From assembly GCF_036324505.1 (NCBI RefSeq), contig NC_086364.1, forward strand, positions 19,372,148 through 19,436,147: 64,000 nucleotides of DNA, written 5' to 3'. Shown piece after piece: positions 23,291 through 35,013 of the stretch. A program made the position numbers and the translations under genes. Numbering within the stretch: position 1 is the stretch's first letter; every line of letters starts with the position of its first letter. The notes under the pieces are model-generated. The model saw only the letters and a list, made by a program, of their open reading frames with translations. It was not told the DNA's origin and searched no databases. Source of the stretch: Eleginops maclovinus (taxonomy: Eukaryota; Chordata; Actinopteri; Perciformes; Eleginopidae).

Positions 23291-24954
23291 GACACATTGA
23301 TTCTGATTCATTCTCTAGGGATCTTAAATAAATGCAAGTTTTAAAACAAATCACCTGATAGATGTTGAGATACTTCAACCCAACAGAGTAAACAAACATT
23401 TGCTCAAACCAAAGTTGCTTTCACTCACCAAGAATAAACACTATGGTGCTGATGAGAGGAATGAGGCCAGCAGAGTTTGCTGGCTGGCTTCCAAAGCGTT
23501 TCCAATGGCATTATGGGAGATGTAGTCTAAGCTCACAGTGAGGTTAGGAGGGAAGGGGCCTGGAGGGCAGGATGTGGTGTGGGAGATAATGGTGAGAGTC
23601 AGACTGGACCCGAACATCAACATGCTCGACGTGTAGAGCAGGGCTTTGCGTCCCGCCTTGTCCATTAAAAAGGCTGCTGTGGCAACAGCCACGAGGCGGA
23701 CTGCTCCAACAATGGCGGCATCAAACCTGACAAACACCAAACGAGAAGGGTTGAAGATTTGGGCCTATTGCAGATAAATATATATAAATTAAAACATTTT
23801 TCCAACCTGGCAGGCAGGGAGACCTTGCTTTTGGAAAAGATGGGCTCCATGTAGACCAGGATGGGTGTGATGCCCGTCAGCTGCTGCAGGAAACGCATCC
23901 CCACTGAGATGAGGATTGGCCGGTAGTACACGGGTGTGGCCAGCTGCGACCATGTGACTTCAGGCTGTGTGTTGATGCTTTGCTGCGTTGGGAGAGACAC
24001 AAAAAAAAGGTGTGTGTTCTGGAATATTTCTCATGAAAACTGCTCACGTCCTGCAATAACAGAGCTGCCATTATTGGAGGATCTCTTCTCCCAGCGTTTT
24101 ATTAAAGACCTCCGTAACCCCTCAAAACAAACTGATTTAGTCTGCAGACTTCTAGCAGCTGGTATCGCAGTAATGGGACAAAAACACCTGACAGTTTTAC
24201 CCCACAGGCTGTACGACTCCAGAGCTCTGCGAAGAGTCACTTATTTAGTGTCTCTTGCTCTAATTAACGTGGTTTTCTCAGTACCTTTATGTCACTGAGC
24301 TCGACTTGTGTGTCGTAGTGTTTCCCCCTTAGCCACTGGAGGGCCTTCTCTGCCTGCTGCTCCCTCCCGAGCTTGAGGAGCCTCCTGGGGGAGCTGGGCA
24401 TGAACGCCAGCAGCACAACCATCAGCAGAGCTGGGACTCCCCCCACCACCGCCAACCACCGCCACGGTAACACCAGACCTGCACGTCAAACTCTCAGAAT
24501 TGAACAGTTCATTTAAAAAACAAACATGTGGTGAGTATTATGGTATGTTCCTACCCAGGGCGTAGAGCGCCAGGGCCCCAGTCACAGAAGTGATCTGAGG
24601 GCACGAGCCCATAGCCCCTCTCAGTCTTTTTGGGGAGATCTCTGAGATGTAAACCTGTCACACAAAGTCACATTAACCCAGTTTTAATGCAGGTAGGAGC
24701 ACTCACATTAAATTGTCAGGACTGGCATATCAAACTCTGATTGAACTTAGGCAACTGGAACAAGAAAAAAGGACAACTTGCATGGCAAGTTTCTGTAACG
24801 TTGGTAACCTACAGGTATTGATGCTGCCGTCATCCCCCAGCAACACCCGTGAGGCAACGGCCCAAAAGGAGCATCCAGATGTCAGAAGCTCCTCCCATCA
24901 GCAAGTACCTAAATATATACAGAAGATCAAATTCATAGATATAAAGCTCATTTT

Positions 24955-25150
24955 CAGGTTCATATACTGTATGTGTATTTTGTGCCTCTGCTGTGACGTG
25001 TTTACATGCTGTTCAAAAAGGTCTTTATTCTTTATTAGCCCAGTCTGCTCTGATTGGATAGCTGGCTGGCTCTGTTGTGATTGGTCAAATGCTTAGAGAT
25101 GTCCTGCCACTTAGCCTGTCACATACAGTACATGCTGCTGGAGTGCTAGC
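24955..25150 (+). repeat. CCAAT dispersed repeat, copy 3 (intron 2 of slc2a6-A)
   Basis: It has GGTTCATATACTG..., GTTCAAAAAGGTCTTTATT, TCTGATTGGATAGCTGG and GTGATTGGTCAAATGC in the family order. The GC box is degraded to TCCTGCC. Confidence 0.65.
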
Positions 25151-27305
25151 CAATAAACTAAAAAGACAAACAGTTTGATGGATGTATTGCAACAGAAACC
25201 CACCCAATAGTGGATGGCAGCGCTGACGTCATGATGCTCAGCTTCCGTCCGATCAGGTCATTGAGCAGCATGGCCCCCAGCCCTCCGGCAGCTGCACCCA
25301 GGGTGTAGATGGAGCCGAACCAGGCGGCCTGCTCCTTGCCCATCCTGAGCCGAGGGTCCACATCGGGGCTCTGGAGCTGTGGCAGGACCGGTGACGGGTA
25401 AACCAGGGAGTAACCGAAGTTGAAGTTCCCCAAGATGGCCGAGAAGACAGCCAGGAAGAGTTTGGAGTTATTGATCTGGGTCAAAGGGATGTGGAAGCAG
25501 AAACTCAGAGTATAAACTGCATAGGCACACTCAAAGGGTAGAAAGGGAAGATCAGGATCATTTGAGTTACCCTTCCTTTAAAATCAAAGTACAGCTCAGT
25601 GTCAGAAACATACAGTCTGTGTCTAGTGGATTCCCATGATAAATCTCTTACACACAGAAGGGAAGTGTGTTTTTCTCAGAGTTAATCCGCAAAAACGCAT
25701 CGCAGTATTTTCTGCATGACGACCAAGCTAATATCTGGGAAATTGCAATTTACAACAATTATTACATAACATAACAGGATCTTTATTGCCCTCATCCACG
25801 TATTCAGCCTAGCCTCATGAGTCAAGTTTATTATCCGTTTTCACTCAGTTAAGCCAACATAGTGAATTAGTTGTTTTATTAAATGTGTCACTATTCTAGC
25901 CTCCTATCTTCTCCATAGACCAGTTTCTGAAACAAGTCAGAGTCATGATTGTAACTTATACCAATCTAATATTCACACATCAGATAGACGTCTAAGAAGT
26001 CCAGTTCTTGACCAACTTAGGTAGCTCTTTTACTATGAATTCACATTTTGTAACCAGAACCAAATATTTCCAGCAGTTTAAGATCTCAAAGTAGCGCTCA
26101 CATGCTGTGGCTTCATATTGTGGCAAAGCACATTTCTTTTGCTCCAGTCTATCTGCAGAATAGGTCTGTGTATTTCCCCTTTGACACACAACAAAACTAC
26201 ACTTAATTTGCAGCAGGTAACTGAGGTCCTTAAAAACTCTTGCTATTCCCATTACTCACTCTAAAACATAGTTCAAATAGCACAAATTATACTTTATATT
26301 TCATATTTTTCTGCCTTTTTGAAGCATTGGTTTATAGGTTTAACTTATTGTTACAATGAAAACTTCAATAAGTCATGAAATATTTATAATTCTTAACTTT
26401 TAACTTACATCAAACTTATTTACGAGCAAAATTAAGACATGCTTAACAGCAGTAGAGATTTGTCTGGAATATCCTGGACCCTGATTGGGGGTCTCCACAA
26501 TAATTAAGACTAGTATCCCTTCACATGTGACAGAAAATGTTAAAACTTAAATACATCAATTATAAGGTAGCTATATTGGCTTCAAAATCAAATAAACAGA
26601 AATGTTTCCTACCCTGGATTCAGATGATGTTGGTGTTCTGTTCAGCAGTGGAGTGTTTTCAGCCATGTCTTCAGCAGGAGACTGTCACACAGAGGAGCCT
26701 CTATCCAACTGAACGTGCCTGATTTGTTTCCTCTGTTTCAGGCTCTGCTCGTTCCTGATATTACTAGAGGATGATATTACTATAAATAGTCAGACAAAGA
26801 CATATCAAAGTGGAAATCAAGCTTCCAACCAACGTGGTTAAAAAATGAAGTTAAATATGAAGACAATTTTGTCTATAAACAGAAATATTAAGAGACAGAC
26901 CTGCGTGTTGTCCAGGGTTTCCAGGGTGACTGAATCAGACGGAGGCAAGCTGCATGTGAAGTGATCATAATGAAACTGAATATGAACTCTGTGCCAACAC
27001 TGGACTTCCACAAGTGAAACTCAACTGGAATACCCATTGCAAAAATTACTGCACTATTGAATTGTTAATGTTATCAAAAGAAATGAACAAAATTGCAAAA
27101 ATAAAAGTACATTTGTATCTGTTCAGAAAGACTTTATTTAGAATGTAGTCCCATGGCATTTATATTAAGCAAAACTGAATCATCACACATTTGGGGGATA
27201 AACACACGGTATGCTCACTTAAAAGTATTGATTATTGTCCAATTCATAAAGAAAAACCACGTTAGTCAGATGTATTACATTAGATTCCATTCCATTCCAT
27301 TAGAC

Positions 27306-27829
27306 CAGGGGTGTCCAAACTACGGCCCGGGGGCCAAATGCGGCCCATTGTCCATTTTGAATCGGCCCTCAGCTAATTTGAAAAGTATAACGGAATATGG
27401 CCCACACATGAAACTTGTGCTTTTACTTATATTGTACTTATTAAATAAACATATACTGTATTACACAGCAGTATTCATGAGTAATAAGCCAACTTTTCAA
27501 ATAAAATCAGTCAATTAAATTTGAAAACCTTTTTCAAACAAATCTTGGTCGATAAAAAAAGCCCAATAACTTATTTGTAAAACACATGTGAAATGTACCC
27601 TTCATGTTTCCCCTTATTATAAGCAATCTGAGGCTTGTGTTTTAAGTAATGAGCTGCCAACACTTGTAACTTAATAAATGAAACCCTATGTAAACCTTTG
27701 ATTTCTGATACCTGCATTTGATTGATTATGATAACTTATCAATTAACTTACGAACAATATACCTCACCTCTACTGAGTGGCCCAGCCCTTCTCATGTGGC
27801 CCTCGGTGGAAAAAGTTTGGACACCCCTG
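27306..27829. mobile_element. Non-autonomous hAT element, 524 bp, perfect 8-bp target duplication
   Basis: The ends are CAGGGGTGTCCAAACT and the inverse AGTTTGGACACCCCTG. The flanks are identical 8-mers CATTAGAC (27298-27305 and 27830-27837), as hAT transposases produce. No transposase is inside. It lies upstream of slc2a6-A exon 1 and has no partner in unit B, so it inserted after the duplication or was lost from B. Confidence 0.92.
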
Positions 27830-27837
27830 CATTAGAC

Positions 27838-28000
27838 AAACATTATTGATCCCAAATTGAGAAAAGCTTTGTATCAGCAGCATGTTAATTGCAAAAATAA
27901 ACACACACAGTAATAACATACAAATCAAGGATATACCTACAGAGTATCCAGAGAAAAGTACAAATACACAATATAGTGTACATTAGAATATGCTGTACAC
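27838..28000. repeat. Possible LINE 3'-tail remnant
   Basis: ATTATTGATCCCAAATTGAG followed by an A-rich stretch resembles the common fish LINE-derived tail with a TTATTGATCCC start. The class is uncertain. Confidence 0.3.
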
Positions 28001-28897
28001 ACATGAACCTTTTTAAGCCCAGTGCAGAGTAATTGAAGCCAAAGTGTTGCAACGCGGTCATGTGTAGAAAGCAGAAGGGAGGAATAAACATGAGTCCTGG
28101 ATTGTGTTACTCAATGAGAAAGCAGAAGAAGAAGAAAGGAGCCAGATCCCCCTGCATTGAGTCAGGGGGGAAGAGGAAAGTACTGACTTCTTCTCCATCA
28201 GCCCACACATCATGAGGTTTACTGTTGTATTCGCAGTTCACATACAAATTCCACAAACACACACACGTTAATAAAAAAATACACCTTTTCTACATAAGCT
28301 GATTTTATATCAAACAATCAAAGGTACAGACAAACTTTAACCAACGTTTAACGGCCCAGAGGAGATAATGAAGCGGGATGTTTTTCAGACAGCTGGCAAC
28401 ACAGGTGAAATTTTATCCATGTAAACGTTGCAATACCACAGTGTAGAAATGCTTATACCCTTGCATCCAAGGTTTAATAAAAAGGTTGCTGTCAAAATAA
28501 ACTTTAAGCACAAAAAGGGCTCATAATGCAGAATAGCCTGTTTCCAAAAAATGCATATCAAATTATAATTTTGGTTAAATGTGTAATGTTGCTGCTAAAC
28601 GTGTAGATCATTTATATTTCCCACGCTGTTCAAAGATGTATGATCATAATCATCATTATTAATTGATTTATATTTTGTATTAGGTCATTATCTGACTTTG
28701 TAAAATAACTAAAGCTGTCAAATTAATGTTTTGGATGAAAAAGTAAAAAATGTGCTTTTTAAAAGTATAAAGTAGAGGTAATAATTCACATAAATTATAC
28801 TGAAGTACTACATTTCCTTACACTCCACCACTGAGTATATATTCATTTAAAATCACTCTACATTAGCCTACATATATATATATATATATTTTTATCT

Positions 28898-31800
28898 CTA
28901 CGTCTGTTCAGTGGAAAGACTCCGGGTGATGGTGAAAGTCCTTCCTGTCCTGAAATAATTCTCTATTTCTTCCAGCGAGCGCCCTTTAGTCTCTGGGATA
29001 CACACGGCGGTGAACAGCAGGCAGAACACAGACACCACGGTGAAGAACAGGTAGGGCACGAACAGGCTGTGATCCTCCACCAGGTGTACAAAGGCCTGCG
29101 TGAGGGCGAAGGCCGTCAACCAGCTGACGGCCACACACAGACCTGAAGCCACGCCCCTGGTGACCAGCGGCAACACCTCCGACATCAGCAGCCATGTGAT
29201 CGGGCCCCATCCCATGGCGTATCCTAGGAGACAACAATAGGGTGACAAAGATGATGTCATCGTACAACAAAGGGCCAGAAAGCCGTTAGGGCTCGGTCAC
29301 ATCACGCTTTGCTTTGATTGGTTTCTCTTATCCTAAGCTAAGCGTGTGAGAGAAAACTCCCTCTGGAGGGAGCCACAAAAACCTCTACAACACACTACAG
29401 GAAAGGGGGAAAGCATGATAGGGCCTCTGTTACAAAGTCATGTGTTATGCAGATATTTCTGTCCACAAGATAAAAAATCTGAGGATTGACACATTGATTC
29501 TGATTCATTCTCTAGGGATATTAAATAAATGCAAGTTTTAAAACAAATCATCTGATAGATGTTGAGATACTTCAACCCAACAGAGTAAACAAACATTTGC
29601 TCAAACCAAAGTTGCTTTCACTCACCAACAATAAACACTATGGTGCTGATGAGAGGAATGAGGCCAGCAGAAGTTTGCTGGCTGGCTTCCAAAGCGTTTC
29701 CAATGGCATTATGGGAGATGTAGTCTAAGCTCACAGTGAGGTTAGGAGGGAAGGGGCCTGGAGGGCAGGGTGTGGTGTGGGAGATAATGGTGAGAGTCAG
29801 ACTGGACCCGAACATCAACATGCTCGACGTGTACAGCAGGGCTTTGCGTCCCGCCTTGTCCACTAAAAAGGCTGCTGTGGCAACAGCCACGAGGCGGAAC
29901 GCTCCAACAATGACGGCATCAAACCTGACAAACACCAAACGAGAAGGGTTGAAGATTTGTGATTAACAATAATTATGTTAATTGAAGTTTGAATCTTTTT
30001 TGTAGTTTAGTATTGACTTTACCTTGGCCGATTATACATTTGTAGCCAATGTGATAACTGTTTTTCTGTTTGTTCGTATCTTCATGGTTAAATGCAATTA
30101 GGGTTGGAGTTGGATACACCCCGGGTCCAAATAGCATCTTTCTATTTCTTTCTGTAGTGTTATGTCATTTATATTTATGATTAGGGCTGGCCCAAACATA
30201 GTACATTTTATAAAAGCAATGAAAACAGCAACACTTCCAAGGGTCCTGACAATCAGATATTAATATTGTAATCAATAGGCCTACTGCAGATAAATATATA
30301 GAGAATAAAAAAAATGTCCAACCTGGCAGGCAGGGAGACCTTGCTTTTGGAAAAGATGGGCTCCAGGTAGACCAGGATGGCTGTGATGCCCGTCATCTGC
30401 ATCAGGAAACGCATCCCCACTGAGATGAGTATTGGCCGGTAGTACACGGGTGTGGCCAGCTGCGACCATGTGACTTCAGGCTGTGTGTTGATGCTGCGCT
30501 ACGTTGAGAAAGACACACAAAAAAAAGGTGTGTGTTCTGGAATATTTCTCATGAAAACTGCTCACGTCCTGCAATAACAGAGCTGCCATTATTGCAGGAT
30601 TTCTTCTCCCAGTGTTGTATTAAAGACCTCCGTAACCCCTCAAAACAAACTGATTTAGTCTGCAGACTTCTAGCAACTGGTATCGCAGTAATGGGACAAA
30701 AACACCTGACAGTTTTACCCCACAGGCTGTAAGACTCCAGAGCTCTGCGAAGAGTCACTTATTTAGTGTCTCTTGCTCTAATTAACGTGGTTTTCTCAGT
30801 ACCTTTATGTCACTGATCTCGACTTGTGTGTCGTAGTGTTTCCCCCTTAGCCACTGGAGGGCCTTCTCCGCTTGCTGCTCCCTCCCCAGCTTGATGAGCC
30901 TCCTTGGGGATCTGGGCATGAACGCCAGCAACACAACCATCAGCAGAGCCGGGACTCCCCCCATCACCGCCAACCACCGCCACGGTAACACCAGACCTGC
31001 ACGTCAAACTCTCAGAATTGAACAGTTCATTTAAAAAACAAACATGTTGTGAGTATTATGGTATGTTCCTACCCAGGGCGTAGAGCACCAGGGCCCCAGT
31101 CACAGCAGTGATCTGAGGGCACGAGCCCATAGCCCCTCTCAGTCTTTTATGGGAGATCTCTGAGATGTAAACCTGTCACACAAAGTCACATTAACCCAGT
31201 TTTAATGCAGGTAGGAGCACTCACATTAAAATTGTCAGGACTGGCATATCAAACTCTGATTGAACTCAGGCAACTGGAACAAGAAAAAAGGACAACTTGC
31301 ATGGCAAGTTTCTGTAACGATGGTAACCTACAGGTATTGATGCTGCCGTCATCCCCCCGGCAACACCCGTGAGGCAACGGCCCAAAAGGAGCATCCAGAT
31401 GTCAGAAGCTCCTCCCATCAGCAAGTACCTAAATATATACAGAAGATCAAATTCATAGATATAAAGCTCATTTTCAGGTTCATATACTGTATGTGTATTT
31501 TGTGCCTCTGCTGTGACGTGTTTACATGCTGTTCAAAAAGGTCTTTATTCTTTATTAGCCCAGTCTGCTCTGATTGGATAGCTGGCTGGCTCTGTTGTGA
31601 TTGGTCAAATGCTTAGAGATGTCCTGCCACTTAGCCTGTCACATACATGCTGCTGGAGTGCTAGCAAATAAACTAAAAAGACAAACAGTTTGATGGATGT
31701 ATTGCAACAGAAACCCACCCAATAGTGGACGGCAGCGCTGTTGTCATGATGCTCAGCTTCCGTCCGATCAGGTCATTGAGCAGCATGGCCCCCAGCCCTC

Positions 31801-34345
31801 CGGCAGCTGCACCCAGGGAGTAGATGGAGGCGAACCAGGCGGCCTGCTCCTTGCCCATCCTGAGCCGAGGGTCCACATCGGGGCCCTGGAGCTGTGGCAG
31901 GACCGGTGACGAGTAAACCAGGGAGTAACCATAGTTGAAGTTCCCCAAGATGGCCGAGAAGACAGCCAGGAAGAGTTTGGAGTTATTGATCTGGGACAAA
32001 GGGATGTGGAAGCAGAAACTCAGAGTATAAACTGCATAGGCACACTCAAAGGGTAGAAAGGGAAGTTCAGGATCATTTACCCTTCCTTTAAAATCAAAGT
32101 ACAGTTTAGTGTCAGAAACATACAGTCTGTGTCTAGTGGATTCCCATGATCAGTGTTGGGTGTAACGCGTTACAAAGTAACAGTTACAGTAATGTATTAC
32201 TTTTTGCTGTAACGCAGTAATTTAACGCATGACTTATGAAACGTGTGTAATATATTACCCGTTACAATTTTCAGTAACGCAGTTACAACACATTTTACCC
32301 CGAAATGACGTGGTGTTTTGTTTTTAGGAATTCACAAACATCGCGAGACATTCCGACACTAGAAACACTAGCAGAATAGTAACTCAGTAAGCCTGTTGTC
32401 AAGATCCTTGGTTTGTGTTTGTAGTTTCCTGTTTTATTTTTGAAGTGTTTTCCTCTGTTGTGCCATGTGTAGTTTTACTTCCTGTCTTTGGTTTTCCTTA
32501 TGTCTGATTGTTTCATTGTTGTCACCTGTTGCCCTGGTGTTTCTGCATCCCCTTCCCAGCAGTGGCTTGCGTTGTGATTAGTGTCTTTGTATTTAGTCCT
32601 GCTTTCCCTTGTGATCTTAGTCAGTTCGTTGTCGTCCTTCATGTTTCAAGTCAAGTGTTTTTCATGTCCTAGATTTCCCGAACTTTGTATTTTGTTCAAC
32701 AGCTTTTATAATAAAAGCTCACTTTTGGTTTGAATTGGTAGCTATTCCACCTCCTTGTGCTGCTCTTGAGTCCTAATTTTCCCCCAACCCTGACACCTAT
32801 CTACTATTGGTTAGGATGGCTGCAGTGTCCACAGTATTGAGCCGGACTGGGCGATGTGGGGCAATCTCCGGGCTGCCCCTCTCTCACTGCGAAAATGAAC
32901 GTGTGCTGTGAAAACTACACTGCGCATGCTCAGAGTAGTTTTCTATTCAATGTGTGCGTAAAAAAAAACAAAGAAACGGGGCAAAGCGCTCGCAGCCCCA
33001 CTAAAACCTCATCACAGAAGTCAGGGCTGATTGGCTGCAAGTGTGTGCGCAGCGAAAAGTGTGTTGTTATGGAGAGGAGACGAGAGAGCTTATCACCAGC
33101 GGATATAATTTGACCAACTACTGAAGCTTTGGTGAGAGAAAGTATAGTTTATGTTGATTGTCTGTGTTTAGCCTTTAGGGTATCGATCTGCTGCATCGAT
33201 TGATATTGTAATCATGGTGACGAGTGCCGGTGTTTTCCTACAGTCGGATGTCTTCATGCTGAGGCATCACGGGTGTTGTTATTGTTAAGTGTTGCTTTGT
33301 GATAGCGCTCTTTACTCCATGTATTAAGGTACAAGAGGCCTATATAAATATCTAAGTTCTAAGTTCATGCCCCAACAGTTTTGTACATATAAAAACGCCA
33401 CGGACACAAACGGAGCATGTGTTTTATTTCTAGCTATTTTCCCAATTTTCAGCATGTACTGCCAGATAGATGGATAGCTTTCATTAATGAGCTGGAATAA
33501 ACTACATCTTAGCATTTAAAGTCATACTTTTGCGGTTAATTTGGTGAAAGTAACTCAAAGTAAAGGTAGTGTACAGTAGTGTACAGTCATTACAGTTCAG
33601 AGACAGTAATAATGTAATGTAACTTATTACTTTAAAAAGAGCGTAATAAGTTATATATGTACTGTATTACATTTTGGAAGTAACTTGTGCAGCACACAGA
33701 AGGTAAGTGTGTTTGTTTCACAGTTAACCCACAAAAACTGCACCGCAGTATTGTCTGCAAGCTGACCTCTGGGAAATTGCAATTTACAACAATTATTACA
33801 TAACGTTTGACGAGGATCTTTATTGCCCTCATCCACGCATTCAGCCGGATCATTGTGATGAAGTTGGTGTGAAATTTGCATCATGACTGAAGTTTATTAT
33901 CCTTTTTCACTCAGTTAAGCCAACGTATTGATTTGGTTGTTTTATTAAATGTGCATCAAGAATGCGTTATGTGTGTAAGTCACTATAGCCTCCTATCTTC
34001 TCCATCCATCGAGTGTTAGAGTCATGATTGTGGCTTATACCAATCTAACAGTCACACATCAGATAGACGTCTTAAGAAGTCCATTTCTTGACCATCTTAG
34101 GTTGCTCTTTTACTATGAATTCACATTTTGTAACAGATTTGTGTGGAATATCCTGGACCCTGATCGGGCGTCTCCACAATAATTAAGACTAGTATCCCTT
34201 CACATGTGACAGAAAATGTTAAAACTTAAATACATCAATTATAAGGTAGCTATATTGGCTTCAAAATCAAATAAACAGAAATGTTTCCTACCCTGGATTC
34301 AGATGATGTTGGTGTTCTGTTCAGCAGTGGAGTGTTTTCAGCCAT
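28898..34345 (-). CDS. slc2a6: SLC2A6 (GLUT6)-type hexose transporter, copy B, intact
   Basis: Eight exons on the minus strand are 34345-34292, 31990-31719, 31428-31332, 31172-31073, 30996-30803, 30498-30323, 29924-29626 and 29223-28898. They total 1518 nt, giving 505 residues, close to human GLUT6 (507). Family marks are the N-terminal acidic/dileucine [31 protein letters not shown] in TM10 and [12 protein letters not shown] at the C-terminus; PNLT in the loop before TM10 is a possible N-glycosylation site. Two conserved places differ from copy A. TM7 reads MQMTGITAI instead of QQLTGITPI (residues 272-280), and the TM4-5 region has ISHKR where copy A has ISPKR. The exon 6 acceptor is TAG rather than CAG. 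Intron 1 (31991-34291) carries the 1.5 kb insertion at 32151-33692. It is the only copy of the pair with an open frame. Confidence 0.92.
31475..31672 (+). repeat. CCAAT dispersed repeat, copy 4 (intron 2 of slc2a6-B)
   Basis: This is the duplicated partner of the repeat at 24955, with the same order and orientation. It therefore predates the tandem duplication. Confidence 0.65.
32151..33692. mobile_element. Insertion rich in GTAAC/GTTAC motifs (non-autonomous element), 1.5 kb
   Basis: Comparison with unit A shows an insertion between CCCATGAT (ending 32150) and CACACAGAAGG (from 33693); ten bases present in A at about 25641-25650 are missing here. It starts CAGTGTTGGGTGTAACGCGT and ends with repeated TTATTACTTT/GTAACTTGTG motifs that roughly invert the left end, as in common fish DNA elements beginning CAGTGTTGGG. 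No transposase frame remains. A solo LTR interrupts it. Confidence 0.75.
32397..32795 (+). mobile_element. Solo LTR of a gypsy-like retrotransposon, 399 bp, nested
   Basis: It begins TGTCAAGATCC and ends AACCCTGACA (TG...CA with a 5-bp inverted TGTCA/TGACA). It contains an AATAAAAG polyadenylation-type signal near 32710. The flanks are CCTGT (32392-32396) and CCTAT (32796-32800), a 5-bp target duplication with one change. No internal coding part remains, so the full element was lost by LTR-LTR recombination. Confidence 0.75.
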
Positions 34346-35013
34346 GTCTTCAGCAGGAGACTGTCACACAGAGGAGCCTCTATCCAACTGAACGTGTCTG
34401 ATTTGTTTCCTCTATTTCAGGCTCTGCTCGTTTCCTGACATTACTACAAATAGTCAGACAAAACATATGAAAGTCGAACTCAAGCTTCCAACAAATGTGG
34501 TTAAAAAATGAAATAAAGCAAGTTAAATACTAAGACAATTTGGTTTAAAAGCAGAAATATTACCTGCGTGTTGTCCACTTTCCCAGAATGACTGAATCAG
34601 ACGGAGGCAAGCTACATTCAAGTGGCTGTATGAAAATGAAACTTAAATCTGTCAAAACCATATAAAATATACTGCACGTTAGAATTCGCTGTACACACGT
34701 GAACCTTTTTGAAGCCCAGTGTAGATTAAATGATTCCAAAGTGTTGTAACGCGGCCATGAATAGAAAGCAGAAGGGGTGATAAACATAATTCCTGGATTG
34801 TGTTACTCAATGAAAAAGCAGAAGAAGAAGAAGAAGAAAGGAGCCATGGAGATTCTTCTCCATCAGCCCACGAATCTTGAGATTTACTGTTGTATTCGCA
34901 CTTCAGACACAAGTACACAAACATACACACACTAATAAAAAAATAGACCTTTTCTACATAAGCTGATTTTCTTATCTATCTATCAATCAATCAATCAATC
35001 GTACAGACAGGCT

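Larger units (their letters stand above)
22007..26666 (-). pseudogene. slc2a6: SLC2A6 (GLUT6)-type hexose transporter, copy A, two frameshifts
   Basis: SLC2A6 is a class III facilitative hexose transporter with 12 membrane helices, located on intracellular/lysosomal membranes. Exons on the minus strand are 26666-26613, 25475-25204, 24908-24813, 24654-24555, 24478-24285, 23982-23807, 23726-23429 and 22332-22007. They give [18 protein letters not shown] (N-terminal dileucine), NDLIGRKLS after TM2, SFMP-like FMPSSPRR, TM7 [18 protein letters not shown] and PETKGRS. Exon 3 is 96 nt where copy B has 97, because a G run is five instead of six (24834-24838 on the plus strand), giving a TGA at once. 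Exon 7 is 298 nt where copy B has 299 (one A missing near 23474), giving an early stop after [10 protein letters not shown]. The residues outside these lesions remain well conserved, so it is a young pseudogene or an assembly artefact. Confidence 0.85.
21366..28351. repeat. Tandem duplication unit A (carries slc2a6 copy A)
   Basis: Collinear blocks of this segment recur in unit B: GGCCCAGAGGAGATAATGA at 21366 and 28353; all eight slc2a6 exons and most intron sequence; the exon 1 region at 26530-26760 and 34210-34430; and the stretch from TCCTGGATTGTGTTACTCAA at 28095 and 34790 to CTTTTCTACATAAGCTGATT at 28290 and 34950. The 3' end of unit A abuts the start of unit B near 28345, so the copies are direct and adjacent. 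Exon identity by eye is in the high 90s percent. Unit A has extra sequence around 27000-27990, including a hAT insertion at 27306. Confidence 0.85.

Noticed and set aside
24000..24284. 69-codon frame in slc2a6 intron 5 seen in both copies (also 30549-30758)
   Set aside because: It lies in an intron between well-defined exons and is shared only because of the duplication; no known domain.
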